From CAZMZF01 sp964570765 (GTDB lineage: Bacteria > Zixibacteria > MSB-5A5 > RBG-16-43-9), in NCBI GenBank assembly GCA_964570765.1, contig CAZMZF010000006.1, positions 1-64,000 on the forward strand: DNA of 64,000 bases. Reading direction: 5' to 3'. Position numbers and translations under genes: made by a program. The notes below the pieces were generated by a model. That model searched no databases. It had not been told where the DNA came from and was given only the letters and a program-made list of their open reading frames with translations. Below are positions 25,380 through 33,095 of this stretch, piece by piece; the first letter of the stretch is position 1, and every line of letters starts with the position of its first letter.

Positions 25380-25817
25380 ATGGATGAAGAAATTCAAGAG
25401 AAAGTCACTGGCTTGCCCGAATCTCCTATGAAATTCTGGCGGGACAATGCCAAAGCTATGCTGGGTCAATCTATCGAATCCATAGAGAGCGCTGCAAAGC
25501 AGATCATCCTCATCTGCGGCATCCTGGAGGGAATTTATTTTCACGCCATAACATATTCTGAGATCAGAGGATACATCGGAACAGTAGAAGGAATATTCTA
25601 TCTTGCTCCTCTGGTTTTGTGGCTTTTAAGCATATTGTTTGCGGTCCTGGTTTTCTCTCCAAAGGTTTATCACACCAATATCGCCTCCGGTAGAGAGTCA
25701 AAAAAAACCTTCATAGATGTCGTCACCCGCAAACACAAAAACCTCAAAATATCCCAAACCATCTTTTTTATAAGCTTCATCTTCCTTTTGATTGCCATGG
25801 GTATTTATTTGTTTTGA
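25380..25817 (+). CDS. Three-helix membrane protein next to the CHAT-STAND gene
   Basis: I do not recognise this 145-residue family. Residues 1-40 are polar, and hydrophobic segments lie at about 43-58 (weak), 68-95 (APLVLWLLSILFAVLVF) and 125-145 (IFFISFIFLLIAMGIYLF), so it is an integral membrane protein with two or three helices and a soluble loop of about 30 residues (HTNIASGRESKKTF). Small membrane proteins next to STAND or CHAT proteases often act as effectors or sensors, but that is inference here. It ends the plus-strand cluster. Confidence 0.65.
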   Translation: MDEEIQEKVTGLPESPMKFWRDNAKAMLGQSIESIESAAKQIILICGILEGIYFHAITYSEIRGYIGTVEGIFYLAPLVLWLLSILFAVLVFSPKVYHTNIASGRESKKTFIDVVTRKHKNLKISQTIFFISFIFLLIAMGIYLF

Positions 25818-26142
25818 ATACAAAAATCACTTAAGCGACCCTAAAGGGGTCGCACTACGTTCTTGGTATAAAAAAGCAAGGCTAAGGCCTTACCTTACAA
25901 ACTTACCTTCAAAGTAGTCATCGCGAGCTAAAGGCGAAGTCCCACCAAAGGCGGACGACGAAGACCACTTGGACAGAATCCGCCTCAGGCGGATTCTGTC
26001 CCTACAACTACAACTAAGATAGAAAAACGTCCGGGATGAACTGCAGAATGCATCTTGAGACCGGACGCTACGAACTTGGGTATAGGTTGTATCCCTGCCT
26101 ATAAAATACCAGGGCAGACACACAGGTCTGCCCCTACAAATA
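25818..26142. other. 325-bp repeat-rich intergenic region
   Basis: No ORF is supported here. It contains a GAATCCGCC/GGCGGATTC palindrome followed by TGTCCCTACA (about 25976-26006), the family E repeat at 26028-26069, and GGCAGACACACAGGTCTGCCCCTACA (about 26111-26138), the last lying right at the 3' end of the HtrA-like gene. Confidence 0.6.
26028..26069. repeat. Family E repeat, copy 1 (42 bp)
   Basis: The unit begins CGTCCGGGATGAACTGCAGA and ends CTTGAGACCGGACGCT. It matches the copy at 28999-29040 at 40 of 42 positions, including the non-palindromic centre. The two copies flank the sigma/anti-sigma/HtrA-like operon in the same orientation. Confidence 0.85.
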
Positions 26143-27468
26143 CTATTTTCTTTCTTTCTCCTTCTCAATCTTCTGATTTAATCTCTCCAGTTCCTTACTT
26201 AACCTTTTCAGCTCTTTCTCGAAATTATTAAGAGAACTGTTAAGAATACTCTTCAGCTCCTCTAAATTTTTATCTTGAGCCTCTTTTTCGTATTCATTTT
26301 TAGCCTCGTCATACTGAATCTTTATCTCCGGAATGTTCATCTCCGGTATTTTGATCGGGGGTATAATAGTCCTTTCCTTCAGGGAGGAGTAGGCTGAGCC
26401 GACCCTGCCCAGCCTGACACTCAGTCTCTCTTTCTTGCCGTCTCGAATGATTTGTAATCTGATCATTTTATTCGGCGGGATATTCTCGATCATTTTCCTG
26501 AACTGGTCTGAATCCTTGACTTTCTCCTGATCAAATTCAATAACAATGTCCTCATCTTTCAAGCCAGATTTCTCAGCCGGACTCCCCTCCACCACCCCGG
26601 CTATCAGAACCCCCCCATTTACATCTATCTCCTCTTTAGCTTCTTTGTCTAAATCTTCTAAATATACACCCAGATACCCCTTCTCGATGCTTGTGCCATG
26701 TTTGATAATCCAGTCCGCTTTCTGCCTTACTAAATTAACGGGAATTGCCAAGGAGATCCCGGATGAGGGGATCTCGATCTGGGTAGGAGGGAAATCAAAT
26801 GTTCTTTTTCCTTCCTCTTCATATAATCTAAAAGCATCTATAATTGAAGGCTCAGAGAGCTTGGCAGAAACCAGACCTATTACCTCTCCCCGGGTATTCA
26901 AAACCGGACCACCGCTGTTACCCGGACTGACATTTGCGCTCATCTGAATAGTCTTATCTTTTCTGATTCCGTTAACTATCCCGAAGGAAACCGCAGTTGG
27001 AAGCCCGTATGAATTCCCCACCACTGTCACCCAGGAACCCTCTCTAATTCTATCCGAATTTCCAAATTTAGCTGTCCTTAATCCCTGAGACTCGATTTTC
27101 AAAACCGCTAAATTAGTCTGGAAATCAGTCCCGACTAATTTTGCTATATATTCTTTTTTAGTGGAAAGAGTTATCTTAAAACCTTTCATCCCCTGAACTA
27201 CGCTGGAGGTGGTTAAAATATAACCGTCTGGAGAATAGATTACTCCAGAGCCCACAAAAGAGGTAAGCTGAAATGCTTTTTCCCTTTTCGGAGAATAGCT
27301 TTCCGCTTCAATTGTTACTAAAGATGGCTTGATCGACTCCACCAGACCGGTGATATTCTGCTCTAATGATTCCAGAACCCCTTGAGCTGAAGCCGAATCA
27401 ATAATCCAGTTTAAAAATACTGACCAGAACATCAAAAAAAACAAACTGAACAGAATTTTTATTTTCAT
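26143..27468 (-). CDS. HtrA/DegP-like PDZ protein with degenerate catalytic triad
   Basis: The protein (441 residues) has a signal peptide (about 1-28), an HtrA-type chymotrypsin fold (about 40-245), one PDZ domain (about 265-355; GYLGVYLEDL ... VVEGSPAEKSGLKDEDIV) and a C-terminal coiled coil (about 380-441). In HtrA the catalytic His lies in LTNNHVV and the Asp in TDLAVLKI. Here the sites read LTTSSVV (Ser89) and TNLAVLKI (Asn119), while Ser185 is kept in GNSGGPVL. It is therefore probably not a working peptidase and may bind or sense unfolded peptides. It is the last gene of a sigma/anti-sigma operon, 15 bp after the anti-sigma gene. Confidence 0.85.
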   Translation of the reverse strand: MKIKILFSLFFLMFWSVFLNWIIDSASAQGVLESLEQNITGLVESIKPSLVTIEAESYSPKREKAFQLTSFVGSGVIYSPDGYILTTSSVVQGMKGFKITLSTKKEYIAKLVGTDFQTNLAVLKIESQGLRTAKFGNSDRIREGSWVTVVGNSYGLPTAVSFGIVNGIRKDKTIQMSANVSPGNSGGPVLNTRGEVIGLVSAKLSEPSIIDAFRLYEEEGKRTFDFPPTQIEIPSSGISLAIPVNLVRQKADWIIKHGTSIEKGYLGVYLEDLDKEAKEEIDVNGGVLIAGVVEGSPAEKSGLKDEDIVIEFDQEKVKDSDQFRKMIENIPPNKMIRLQIIRDGKKERLSVRLGRVGSAYSSLKERTIIPPIKIPEMNIPEIKIQYDEAKNEYEKEAQDKNLEELKSILNSSLNNFEKELKRLSKELERLNQKIEKEKERK

Positions 27469-27483
27469 ATAAACCTCCTTTAA

Positions 27484-28224
27484 TCAATAGCTGATCTTTA
27501 CATCTGCACTGCTTGTTGAAACCGCAGGCAGGATATATCCTTCATTGGATGATTTATAATCCACAGGCCTGGACCTGACTGCATCCAAAACAAAATTATT
27601 CATTCTGCGTTCCATCCCCCTGCTATCCGGCAACCGCTCTAAATCTGAAAATCTCAAATTATCTATAATGAAAACTGCTCTGGGATTTCGATTTTTCCCT
27701 ACGGGTATTCTCTTCTCCTCTTCACCAGTCTGTAGATCAGTAGAGACCAACTGTTCACCCTTGCTCATTATTGGTGTTTTCTCCGATGATGAGGTATCCT
27801 CGCTCTTCGCTGGGGTCCTCACCAGCGAAGATGTGTCGATTGATACTAACTCTGGCTTAGTTACAGTTGTATGTGATTTATAAAATCCTCCTTTTATTAG
27901 CAAAACTAAAGCTATAACTAAAGCTGTAGCTGGTATAAAAGCCCATCTAAGTGAGGGAAAAGAAGTAACCAGAGCTTTCTTCTTATCTTTTTTCTCCAGA
28001 TAAGGAATTGCCCCAATTCTCTGCTTAAGTCTTTCTTCAAACTCAAGTGAGGGTCTAAATACATCCAGGTTCTGAACTGTTTCATCTAAAGCTTTATATC
28101 TTTGAGCTTCTCTGGCACACCCCTCGCAAACCTGAATATGCTGGGCAACCAGTTTTTCTTTCTCCTGGGAAAGCTCACCTCTATAATATTGGGATAGAGA
28201 GCGGCGAATTTTTCGACAGCTCAT
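27484..28224 (-). CDS. Zinc-finger (zf-HC2) anti-sigma factor
   Basis: This 246-residue protein starts with a zf-HC2 anti-sigma domain: CRKI ... HIQVCEGC, the H-x3-C-x2-C zinc site that folds onto an ECF sigma factor. One membrane segment follows at about 88-110 (LRWAFIPATALVIALVLLIKGGF), then a Ser/Thr/Pro-rich periplasmic region of unknown structure. The gene begins inside the sigma factor gene (44-bp overlap), the standard arrangement for a sigma/anti-sigma pair. The outer part would receive the signal that frees the sigma factor. Confidence 0.88.
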   Translation of the reverse strand: MSCRKIRRSLSQYYRGELSQEKEKLVAQHIQVCEGCAREAQRYKALDETVQNLDVFRPSLEFEERLKQRIGAIPYLEKKDKKKALVTSFPSLRWAFIPATALVIALVLLIKGGFYKSHTTVTKPELVSIDTSSLVRTPAKSEDTSSSEKTPIMSKGEQLVSTDLQTGEEEKRIPVGKNRNPRAVFIIDNLRFSDLERLPDSRGMERRMNNFVLDAVRSRPVDYKSSNEGYILPAVSTSSADVKISY

Positions 28225-28801
28225 AGCATTCCTCCATCATTGGTCTCAGCCTTTTTTGTAGAATCCTCCTGGCTCGGTTCACCCGGGATTTCACGGTCCC
28301 TAAAGGGAGATTTAATGCCAGTGCCACCTCCTCATAACTAAGCTGGTCTATTTCCCTTAAAAGAAAAACGCTTTTATACTTCAAGGGAAGTGAGAATATT
28401 TCTCTTTCTAAAATAGTGCTTAAACGGTTTTTATTTCCAAAATTCTCCGAGTTCGGGTCCGGTCGATTTAACAAAGCATCTATTCCTGTAAATCTGACTC
28501 TTTTTCTTTTCTTATACACATTTTTAAACAGATTTAAAGCTATGGTATAAATCCAGGTGGAGAAAGAATAATTGAAATCGTAACTTTCCCTTTCCCGATA
28601 AACCCTCAAAAAAGTCTCCTGCAAGATATCCTCAGCCTCCTCCCGGTTTCCTAATAAACGGTAAAGCAAATTATATAGCTTCACTTTATAATTTTTAACC
28701 AACAGGTTGAATCCCTCCACCTCACCCCCCAGAAACCTCTCCATCAATTCCTTATCCGACAGTCGAGTTTGACCTTGAGGTCGATTTTGACTTTGCTCCA
28801 T
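28181..28801 (-). CDS. ECF RNA polymerase sigma factor (RpoE-like)
   Basis: This ECF sigma factor (206 residues) has region 2 (FNLLVKNYKVKLYNLLYRLLGNREEAEDILQ; EDILQETFLRVY is the region 2.2 mark) and region 4 with LREIDQLSYEEVALALNLPLGTVKSRVNRARR, a helix-turn-helix that reads the -35 element. It directs transcription of a stress or envelope regulon under control of the anti-sigma factor overlapping its 3' end. A 10-bp inverted repeat lies 24 bp upstream of its ATG. Confidence 0.93.
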   Translation of the reverse strand: MEQSQNRPQGQTRLSDKELMERFLGGEVEGFNLLVKNYKVKLYNLLYRLLGNREEAEDILQETFLRVYRERESYDFNYSFSTWIYTIALNLFKNVYKKRKRVRFTGIDALLNRPDPNSENFGNKNRLSTILEREIFSLPLKYKSVFLLREIDQLSYEEVALALNLPLGTVKSRVNRARRILQKRLRPMMEECYELSKNSPLSIPIL

Positions 28802-28824
28802 CTAAGGAATCTCTCCCTTTTCTA

Positions 28825-28852
28825 TTAAGTATATACAATTTAATATACTTAA
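28825..28852. promoter_or_regulatory. 10-bp perfect inverted repeat upstream of the ECF sigma gene
   Basis: TTAAGTATAT (28825-28834) and ATATACTTAA (28843-28852) flank 8 bases. Its centre is 37 bp before the sigma ATG, where a promoter or operator should lie. No -35/-10 pair for a known sigma class is clear. Confidence 0.45.
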
Positions 28853-28998
28853 AGTTCCTTTTTTTGTTTAAGAAATTTTATAATCATATTCCCTCTCCTC
28901 TCAGGAGAGGGAAAGGTTGAATATCTCGCCAAAGGTGGAGCAAGATAATTTGTAGCGTCGGGCTTTATGCCCGACGTATATCTTTAATAAAATAAAAA

Positions 28999-29040
28999 CG
29001 TCCGGTATAAACTGCAGAATGCATCTTGAGACCGGACGCT
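28999..29040. repeat. Family E repeat, copy 2 (42 bp)
   Basis: Begins CGTCCGGTATAAACTGCAGA, ends ACCGGACGCT; two bases differ from the copy at 26028-26069. The outer CGTCCGG/CCGGACG bases are inverted; the middle CTGCAG and ATGCAT are themselves palindromes. The surrounding gap (28802-29130) otherwise has CTCTCCTCTCAGGAGAG near 28885, a GTCGGGCTTTATGCCCGAC hairpin near 28958-28977, and the family F copy. Confidence 0.85.
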
Positions 29041-29093
29041 ACATTTTTTTTCTAATCGGTATTCCCGCTTTGCCCATAAGGTGGGTAAATTAA

Positions 29094-29116
29094 CCCGCGT
29101 TGAGGGCAACGTGGGT
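29094..29116. repeat. Short palindrome, family F copy 2
   Basis: CCCGCGTTGAGGGCAACGTGGG followed by TCTACC, one change from the copy at 16687-16709. It lies just downstream of the DUF401 gene. Confidence 0.65.
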
Positions 29117-29130
29117 CTACCTCTAATTAT

Positions 29131-30363
29131 TTAGCCAATTCTACCCCAGGGATACCCTAATAGAACTAAAGCGAGTGCAACTATCATCAGGACAATTGAA
29201 GGTGGGATTATCAGCTTATAGATACCGGAAAATGTGGCTTTGAAATAATCTTTAGTTAAAACCAAACATAGATGTACCGGGGAGACCATTACACCGGTAA
29301 AACCTGCGGCATAAGCCAACATAGCATACCCATAGTTTATTCCATCTGGCTTCAAAAAGCTTAATAGGATAGGATATGAAATCCCGATAAAAGCAGTGGT
29401 AACTCCAGTCAGAGCCCCAACTGCAAATGGAACCAAACAGATAACCAGAACAGGTGAGATCCCCCAGGTAGAAAGGGTTTGAGGGATAACCGTTACTGCT
29501 CCAGAAACTTCAATTATTTTTTTAAAGATCATAATACCCAGGATCAACATAATTATTTCCCAGGTTACATTTTCACGGACTATTTTCAGGAAAGAAGAAG
29601 GCTTTACCCCATTCAAGGCGGCGAACAGAACAACACTAAAAAGCAGCGCCCATAAAAGGTCTATCCCGGAGAAAAGATTTAAAACAACTGCTAAAAGTAT
29701 ACCCCAGATGCTCTTCAGAAACAAAAATATATTTTCTAAAGTATTCTTCTTCTCTATACCTTCCTCCTTTTCCACCTTAACCTTTCCCCAGAGGAAAAAT
29801 ACCCCTGCAAAAAGCATCGTCAAGCTCATCGGCACCTGTGCCAAAATTATCTTACTCACCGGGACTTTTAAAATAACTGAGGCGATGATAACTCCCTGAT
29901 ATAAAGGAAAAACAAATTCCATGATATGTCTGAACCAGTAGTTAAAGGCAGCTTTAATCTCAGGTGAAATATTCTTCCTTGAGCCAACCTCTTCTATCAT
30001 CGGAGCAGACATCATCGCCCCTCCCGGCATAGGAAGTATCCCGATCAGGGCAGGTAAAAGGGCTAAGATTGTCCTGGTATCCTTAACCAGATTTTCTAAG
30101 GAATCAGTTATGTCCCTCAAGCTCTGGGTAAATTTTAGTACCCCACCAAATATGGTGACTAAGATAACTATGAATAAAAGATGAAGAGTGTCCCATTCGA
30201 TTGTGGCTTTAAAGATATTCTTTATGAGTTCAAAGACTGTTAAGGAAAATAAAACCCCCAAGAAGATTGAGCCCAGAAGAAGAGTATAGCCGATTTGAAC
30301 TTTCTTCTTTATTAAGATAACCAAGAAAACAAAAACTATAAATATCTTTAAAATAGGTATCAT
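29131..30363 (-). CDS. DUF401 family integral membrane protein
   Basis: This 410-residue protein has about ten or eleven hydrophobic segments and matches the DUF401 family, distantly related to the ion-transporter/GntP-like superfamily. A distinctive block, LPALIGILPMPGGAMMSAPMIE (about 102-123), lies at a likely re-entrant loop; a second Gly-rich stretch, LTGVTTAFIGISYP, mirrors it in the C-terminal half. It is probably a secondary transporter for an organic anion in the inner membrane; the substrate cannot be told. A weak AGAAGA site precedes the ATG. Confidence 0.85.
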   Translation of the reverse strand: MIPILKIFIVFVFLVILIKKKVQIGYTLLLGSIFLGVLFSLTVFELIKNIFKATIEWDTLHLLFIVILVTIFGGVLKFTQSLRDITDSLENLVKDTRTILALLPALIGILPMPGGAMMSAPMIEEVGSRKNISPEIKAAFNYWFRHIMEFVFPLYQGVIIASVILKVPVSKIILAQVPMSLTMLFAGVFFLWGKVKVEKEEGIEKKNTLENIFLFLKSIWGILLAVVLNLFSGIDLLWALLFSVVLFAALNGVKPSSFLKIVRENVTWEIIMLILGIMIFKKIIEVSGAVTVIPQTLSTWGISPVLVICLVPFAVGALTGVTTAFIGISYPILLSFLKPDGINYGYAMLAYAAGFTGVMVSPVHLCLVLTKDYFKATFSGIYKLIIPPSIVLMIVALALVLLGYPWGRIG

Positions 30364-30402
30364 CTAACTAAATATCTTCTCTTATGCCTACATTTAAGGC
30401 AA

Positions 30403-30482
30403 TCATTGCGAGATTTTTTAGTATAGGGACAGATTGCTTCGTCGTTCCTCGCCAAAGGGCGGGGCGAAACTCCTCGCAATGA
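30403..30482. repeat. Dispersed repeat of the TCATTGCGAG type
   Basis: TCATTGCGAG at 30403 and CTCGCAATGA ending at 30482 form the ends, with AGATTGCTTCGTCG inside. Partial versions sit at about 13697-13733 and 57518-57564. It lies in the 306-bp gap between the DUF401 and outer membrane protein genes. Confidence 0.8.
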
Positions 30483-30550
30483 CAAATAAAACAAAGGGCA
30501 TCCCGCCTCCGGTGGATGCCCCTACCATTTTCTACTATTACGTAAAATAC

Positions 30551-30582
30551 AAAAAAGCCGTCAAAAAATCACGGCTTTTTTT
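30551..30582. terminator. Bidirectional rho-independent terminator
   Basis: AAAAAAGCCGT, a loop CAAAAAATC, then ACGGCTTTTTTT: the stem AGCCGT/ACGGCT is flanked by A and T runs, so it can work in both directions. On the minus strand it lies about 90 bp after the outer membrane protein gene. Confidence 0.75.
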
Positions 30583-30669
30583 AATCGGTAGAACAGACAT
30601 CTTGTCTGTTCATAGATGTCAGAGGCAAAGCCTGGCGTAGCCACAGGAATGTCTGACCTACCTGATCTC

Positions 30670-31992
30670 TTACAACCTATAAGCCAATCCAACAAAAATC
30701 TTATCCGTTGTATATGCTTCTTTTACAAAATTTTTCCAGCCATCTTTGAATTCATAAAAACCATGATTCCAGGCAATATCCAGGGTCATCACCTGATCGA
30801 TTAAAAAGCCTGCTCCCAGGGTGAAGTATCTACGGTCAGTATCCAGATAGACTGTTTTAAAAGGAATCGGGTCAACATAATACCCTACCCTGAATTTCGT
30901 GGAAAACTCCGGCATCACCACTTCCGCTCCGATATGCCAGCGTGTAACACTCTGATAAATTTCCTTGTAAAGTTTTGGTTCTACGCCTTCTCTTGCCTTT
31001 GGCTCAAGCTGAGACCAGTCAGTAAAATAGATATCTCCTGCTAAAGTCACATATTTGAAGTTTAAAGCTGCTCCAGTTCCAAAAGAATAAGGGTGGTACA
31101 AATCATAGTGCCCTGGATTATTTGGGTTATTAATTACAGTATCTCTATTAGTATTGCTAAATAAGGTATCCGAAAAATAGGAGTAGTCCCAGTCAATGGA
31201 GAATTTAGTAGGAAAATCTATGACCGCTCCCAAGCTCAAGTATTTATTAGGCTGAACTGAAAGTCCTAATTTACCATTCCAGCCTGAATAGTTGTCTAAA
31301 TAACGATCTTTCCACCAGACCTGATAACCAGATATTTCATCTGGGTTTAAGTAATAAAAATCTAAAAGGTAATCATCATCTCCCTGCCAGTAATTTACTG
31401 CACCACCTATGGAGATAGTTGGAGAAAGGTCTATTGCTACTCCTAAAGACCACATGTTTATCCCCCCAGTCTCAAGAACAGAACGATCACTCAAAATATT
31501 TCCTGTTGTTGTATCGACTTTCATGGAATGAAAAGCCTTATCAAAACTTTTCATCCGATTGAACCCTAAAGCAAAGACTAAACTACCTCTGTAAGTTGGA
31601 ACTGGCAAAACTATATTTGCAGAGCTGAAGCGGGTATTGGATTGAGTTATACTTTCTTTCTGGAAAAATGAGTTTATGGGCTGAAAATTGCCTGTGAACC
31701 CAGTCTCATTTTTAAATCCCTGATGAGACATAGCTCCTGAGAACTCAATTCTCTTGATTTTCGCCAATAAAGCCGGATTGTAAACCAGTGCCGAGGCATC
31801 CTCTGCAGTTGCAATTTGGGCACCACCCATCCCCATAGCCCTGGCACCTACCCCAAAGAAGTTTCCAGCAGAGGCTTCAGGAACTTTCCAATAACTTAAA
31901 GAATCTGAGCGGGGTAGTATCTCTTGACTAAAACCATTGACTATAAAGCACAAAATTAAAAATATTACAAATAAAGATATCTTCTTTAGCAT
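30670..31992 (-). CDS. PorV/FadL-like outer membrane beta-barrel protein
   Basis: This protein (440 residues) has a signal peptide (MLKKISLFVIFLILCFIVNGFS) and a mature start with FFGVGARAMGMGGAQIA and DASALVYNPALLA, the N-terminal hatch-like mark of the PorV/OmpP1/FadL group. The remainder alternates aromatic and polar residues as in a beta-barrel and ends in the aromatic-rich VGLAYRL. A role in uptake or in assembly of surface proteins is plausible. A GAGGAG site just before MLKKIS decides the start; a frame extension of 54 codons upstream is Lys/Arg-rich and overlaps the next gene. Confidence 0.85.
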   Translation of the reverse strand: MLKKISLFVIFLILCFIVNGFSQEILPRSDSLSYWKVPEASAGNFFGVGARAMGMGGAQIATAEDASALVYNPALLAKIKRIEFSGAMSHQGFKNETGFTGNFQPINSFFQKESITQSNTRFSSANIVLPVPTYRGSLVFALGFNRMKSFDKAFHSMKVDTTTGNILSDRSVLETGGINMWSLGVAIDLSPTISIGGAVNYWQGDDDYLLDFYYLNPDEISGYQVWWKDRYLDNYSGWNGKLGLSVQPNKYLSLGAVIDFPTKFSIDWDYSYFSDTLFSNTNRDTVINNPNNPGHYDLYHPYSFGTGAALNFKYVTLAGDIYFTDWSQLEPKAREGVEPKLYKEIYQSVTRWHIGAEVVMPEFSTKFRVGYYVDPIPFKTVYLDTDRRYFTLGAGFLIDQVMTLDIAWNHGFYEFKDGWKNFVKEAYTTDKIFVGLAYRL

Positions 31993-32020
31993 AAAGCTCT
32001 CCTCAAACAAGTTTTTACCT

Positions 32021-32551
32021 TTATCTCCTTTGTCCCTTCCCTTCCTTCTTCTCATTATTATCTTTCTTTTCTTCCTTCTGCGGCTGTGGTTCACTCTTAA
32101 CCTTCTCTTCAATTGTTCCCCTCGGAGTCTCACCTCTGGGAGATTTAGGCTCAACTAAAACTGGAGGAAAGCTACCTTGCTCTACAGGAACATAAGGAGG
32201 TTCTAATCCGCTTCTTCTTTCACCCTTCTTTTCAGGAATATTAACTCCCCCTCCCCCACCTCCACCATTATCACCCGAATAGTACCAATCCCACCACCAG
32301 GGATAAGCATAGTAATGACCCCAGCGAGGATAATCCCAGTAATAATCAGGATAGTAACCATAATAGTAACCATAGGGATACTGATGATAATCTTGATGGC
32401 AGTCAGTGCAGTGTTCCCGGTAATAAGTGCCCGAATAAGTTTGTTCCTCTTCTCCCTTAACCCCGGGATGAGACATAATGGTATAACAGCCTATCACAAA
32501 AATCCCGGTAATTGTTAAAACCAACCCTAAAAGGACCCATCTATTTCGCAT
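32021..32551 (-). CDS. Tyr/Gly-rich lipoprotein with a CxxCH motif
   Basis: This 176-residue protein has a lipoprotein signal (VLLGLVLTITGIFVIGC; Cys22). A CxxCH haem c-binding motif follows at CTDCH (Cys48, Cys51, His52). Then comes a low-complexity Tyr/Trp-rich block (about 55-92; YPYGYYYGYY ...), a Gly7 run, and a Pro/Glu/Lys-rich tail. A single haem or a zinc could sit at the motif; no other haem site is seen. It is immediately upstream of the outer membrane protein gene. A GGAGGTG site nine bases upstream supports this ATG over one five codons earlier that overlaps the site. Confidence 0.7.
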   Translation of the reverse strand: MRNRWVLLGLVLTITGIFVIGCYTIMSHPGVKGEEEQTYSGTYYREHCTDCHQDYHQYPYGYYYGYYPDYYWDYPRWGHYYAYPWWWDWYYSGDNGGGGGGGVNIPEKKGERRSGLEPPYVPVEQGSFPPVLVEPKSPRGETPRGTIEEKVKSEPQPQKEEKKDNNEKKEGKGQRR

Positions 32552-33095
32552 TTTTCTCACCTCCAAATTTGTCTATATTGAAGTGTAAAGCTTTGGCTTT
32601 ACTATTTCGCAAACCTAAAGGTTCGCATTCCTGATTACATACAAAACATATCGACAACTATTAGACACAAAATGACACCTAAAAGATTAAAAGAACAATT
32701 CACTTATCTATAAAATTAATACGTAAAATCAAAGCTTTCTGTTATTCAATCTGCTTAATTCCTACAATCTGCTATGAGAAATATGTTCATCATTCGCTAT
32801 TAGCTCTTCGCTGTTCGACTTTAGACTTTGCCTTTAACCTTTATATACGCAGGTCAAATTTCAAGATCCATTCTGAACCTTCAGGTTTGTGTTCAGATAC
32901 AAGGCTAAAGGTACTGTTGAAAACCGGAAATATAAGGGTGTCATTCTGAGCGAAGCGAAGAATCTTCATATGAATCAGCGAGATTCTTCGGTCGCTACGC
33001 TCCCTCAGAATGACAGGTTGGGCTTTTTCAACACACCCTAAAGTCTTGCCCAACATTTTTTGCCTTTATCCTTAAGACTATAACCTTCAGACTTT
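32552..33095. other. 544-bp intergenic region with repeats
   Basis: No gene is supported. AT-rich sequence to about 32750 is followed by decayed short words (ATTCGCTATTAGC, TTCGCTGTTCG) and the family A repeat at 32940-33014, then a purine-poor stretch leading to the 3' end of the gene at 33096. Confidence 0.5.
32940..33014. repeat. Dispersed repeat, family A copy 2
   Basis: GTCATTCTGAGCGAAGCGAA at the left and CTCCCTCAGAATGAC at the right, with the AGAATCTT/AGATTCTT pair inside. It matches the copy at 17706-17780 except in the loop centre. Confidence 0.85.

Noticed and set aside
26143..27468. Calling the HtrA-like protein DegP/DegQ
   Set aside because: Two of three catalytic residues are absent, so naming it as an active DegP protease would mislead.
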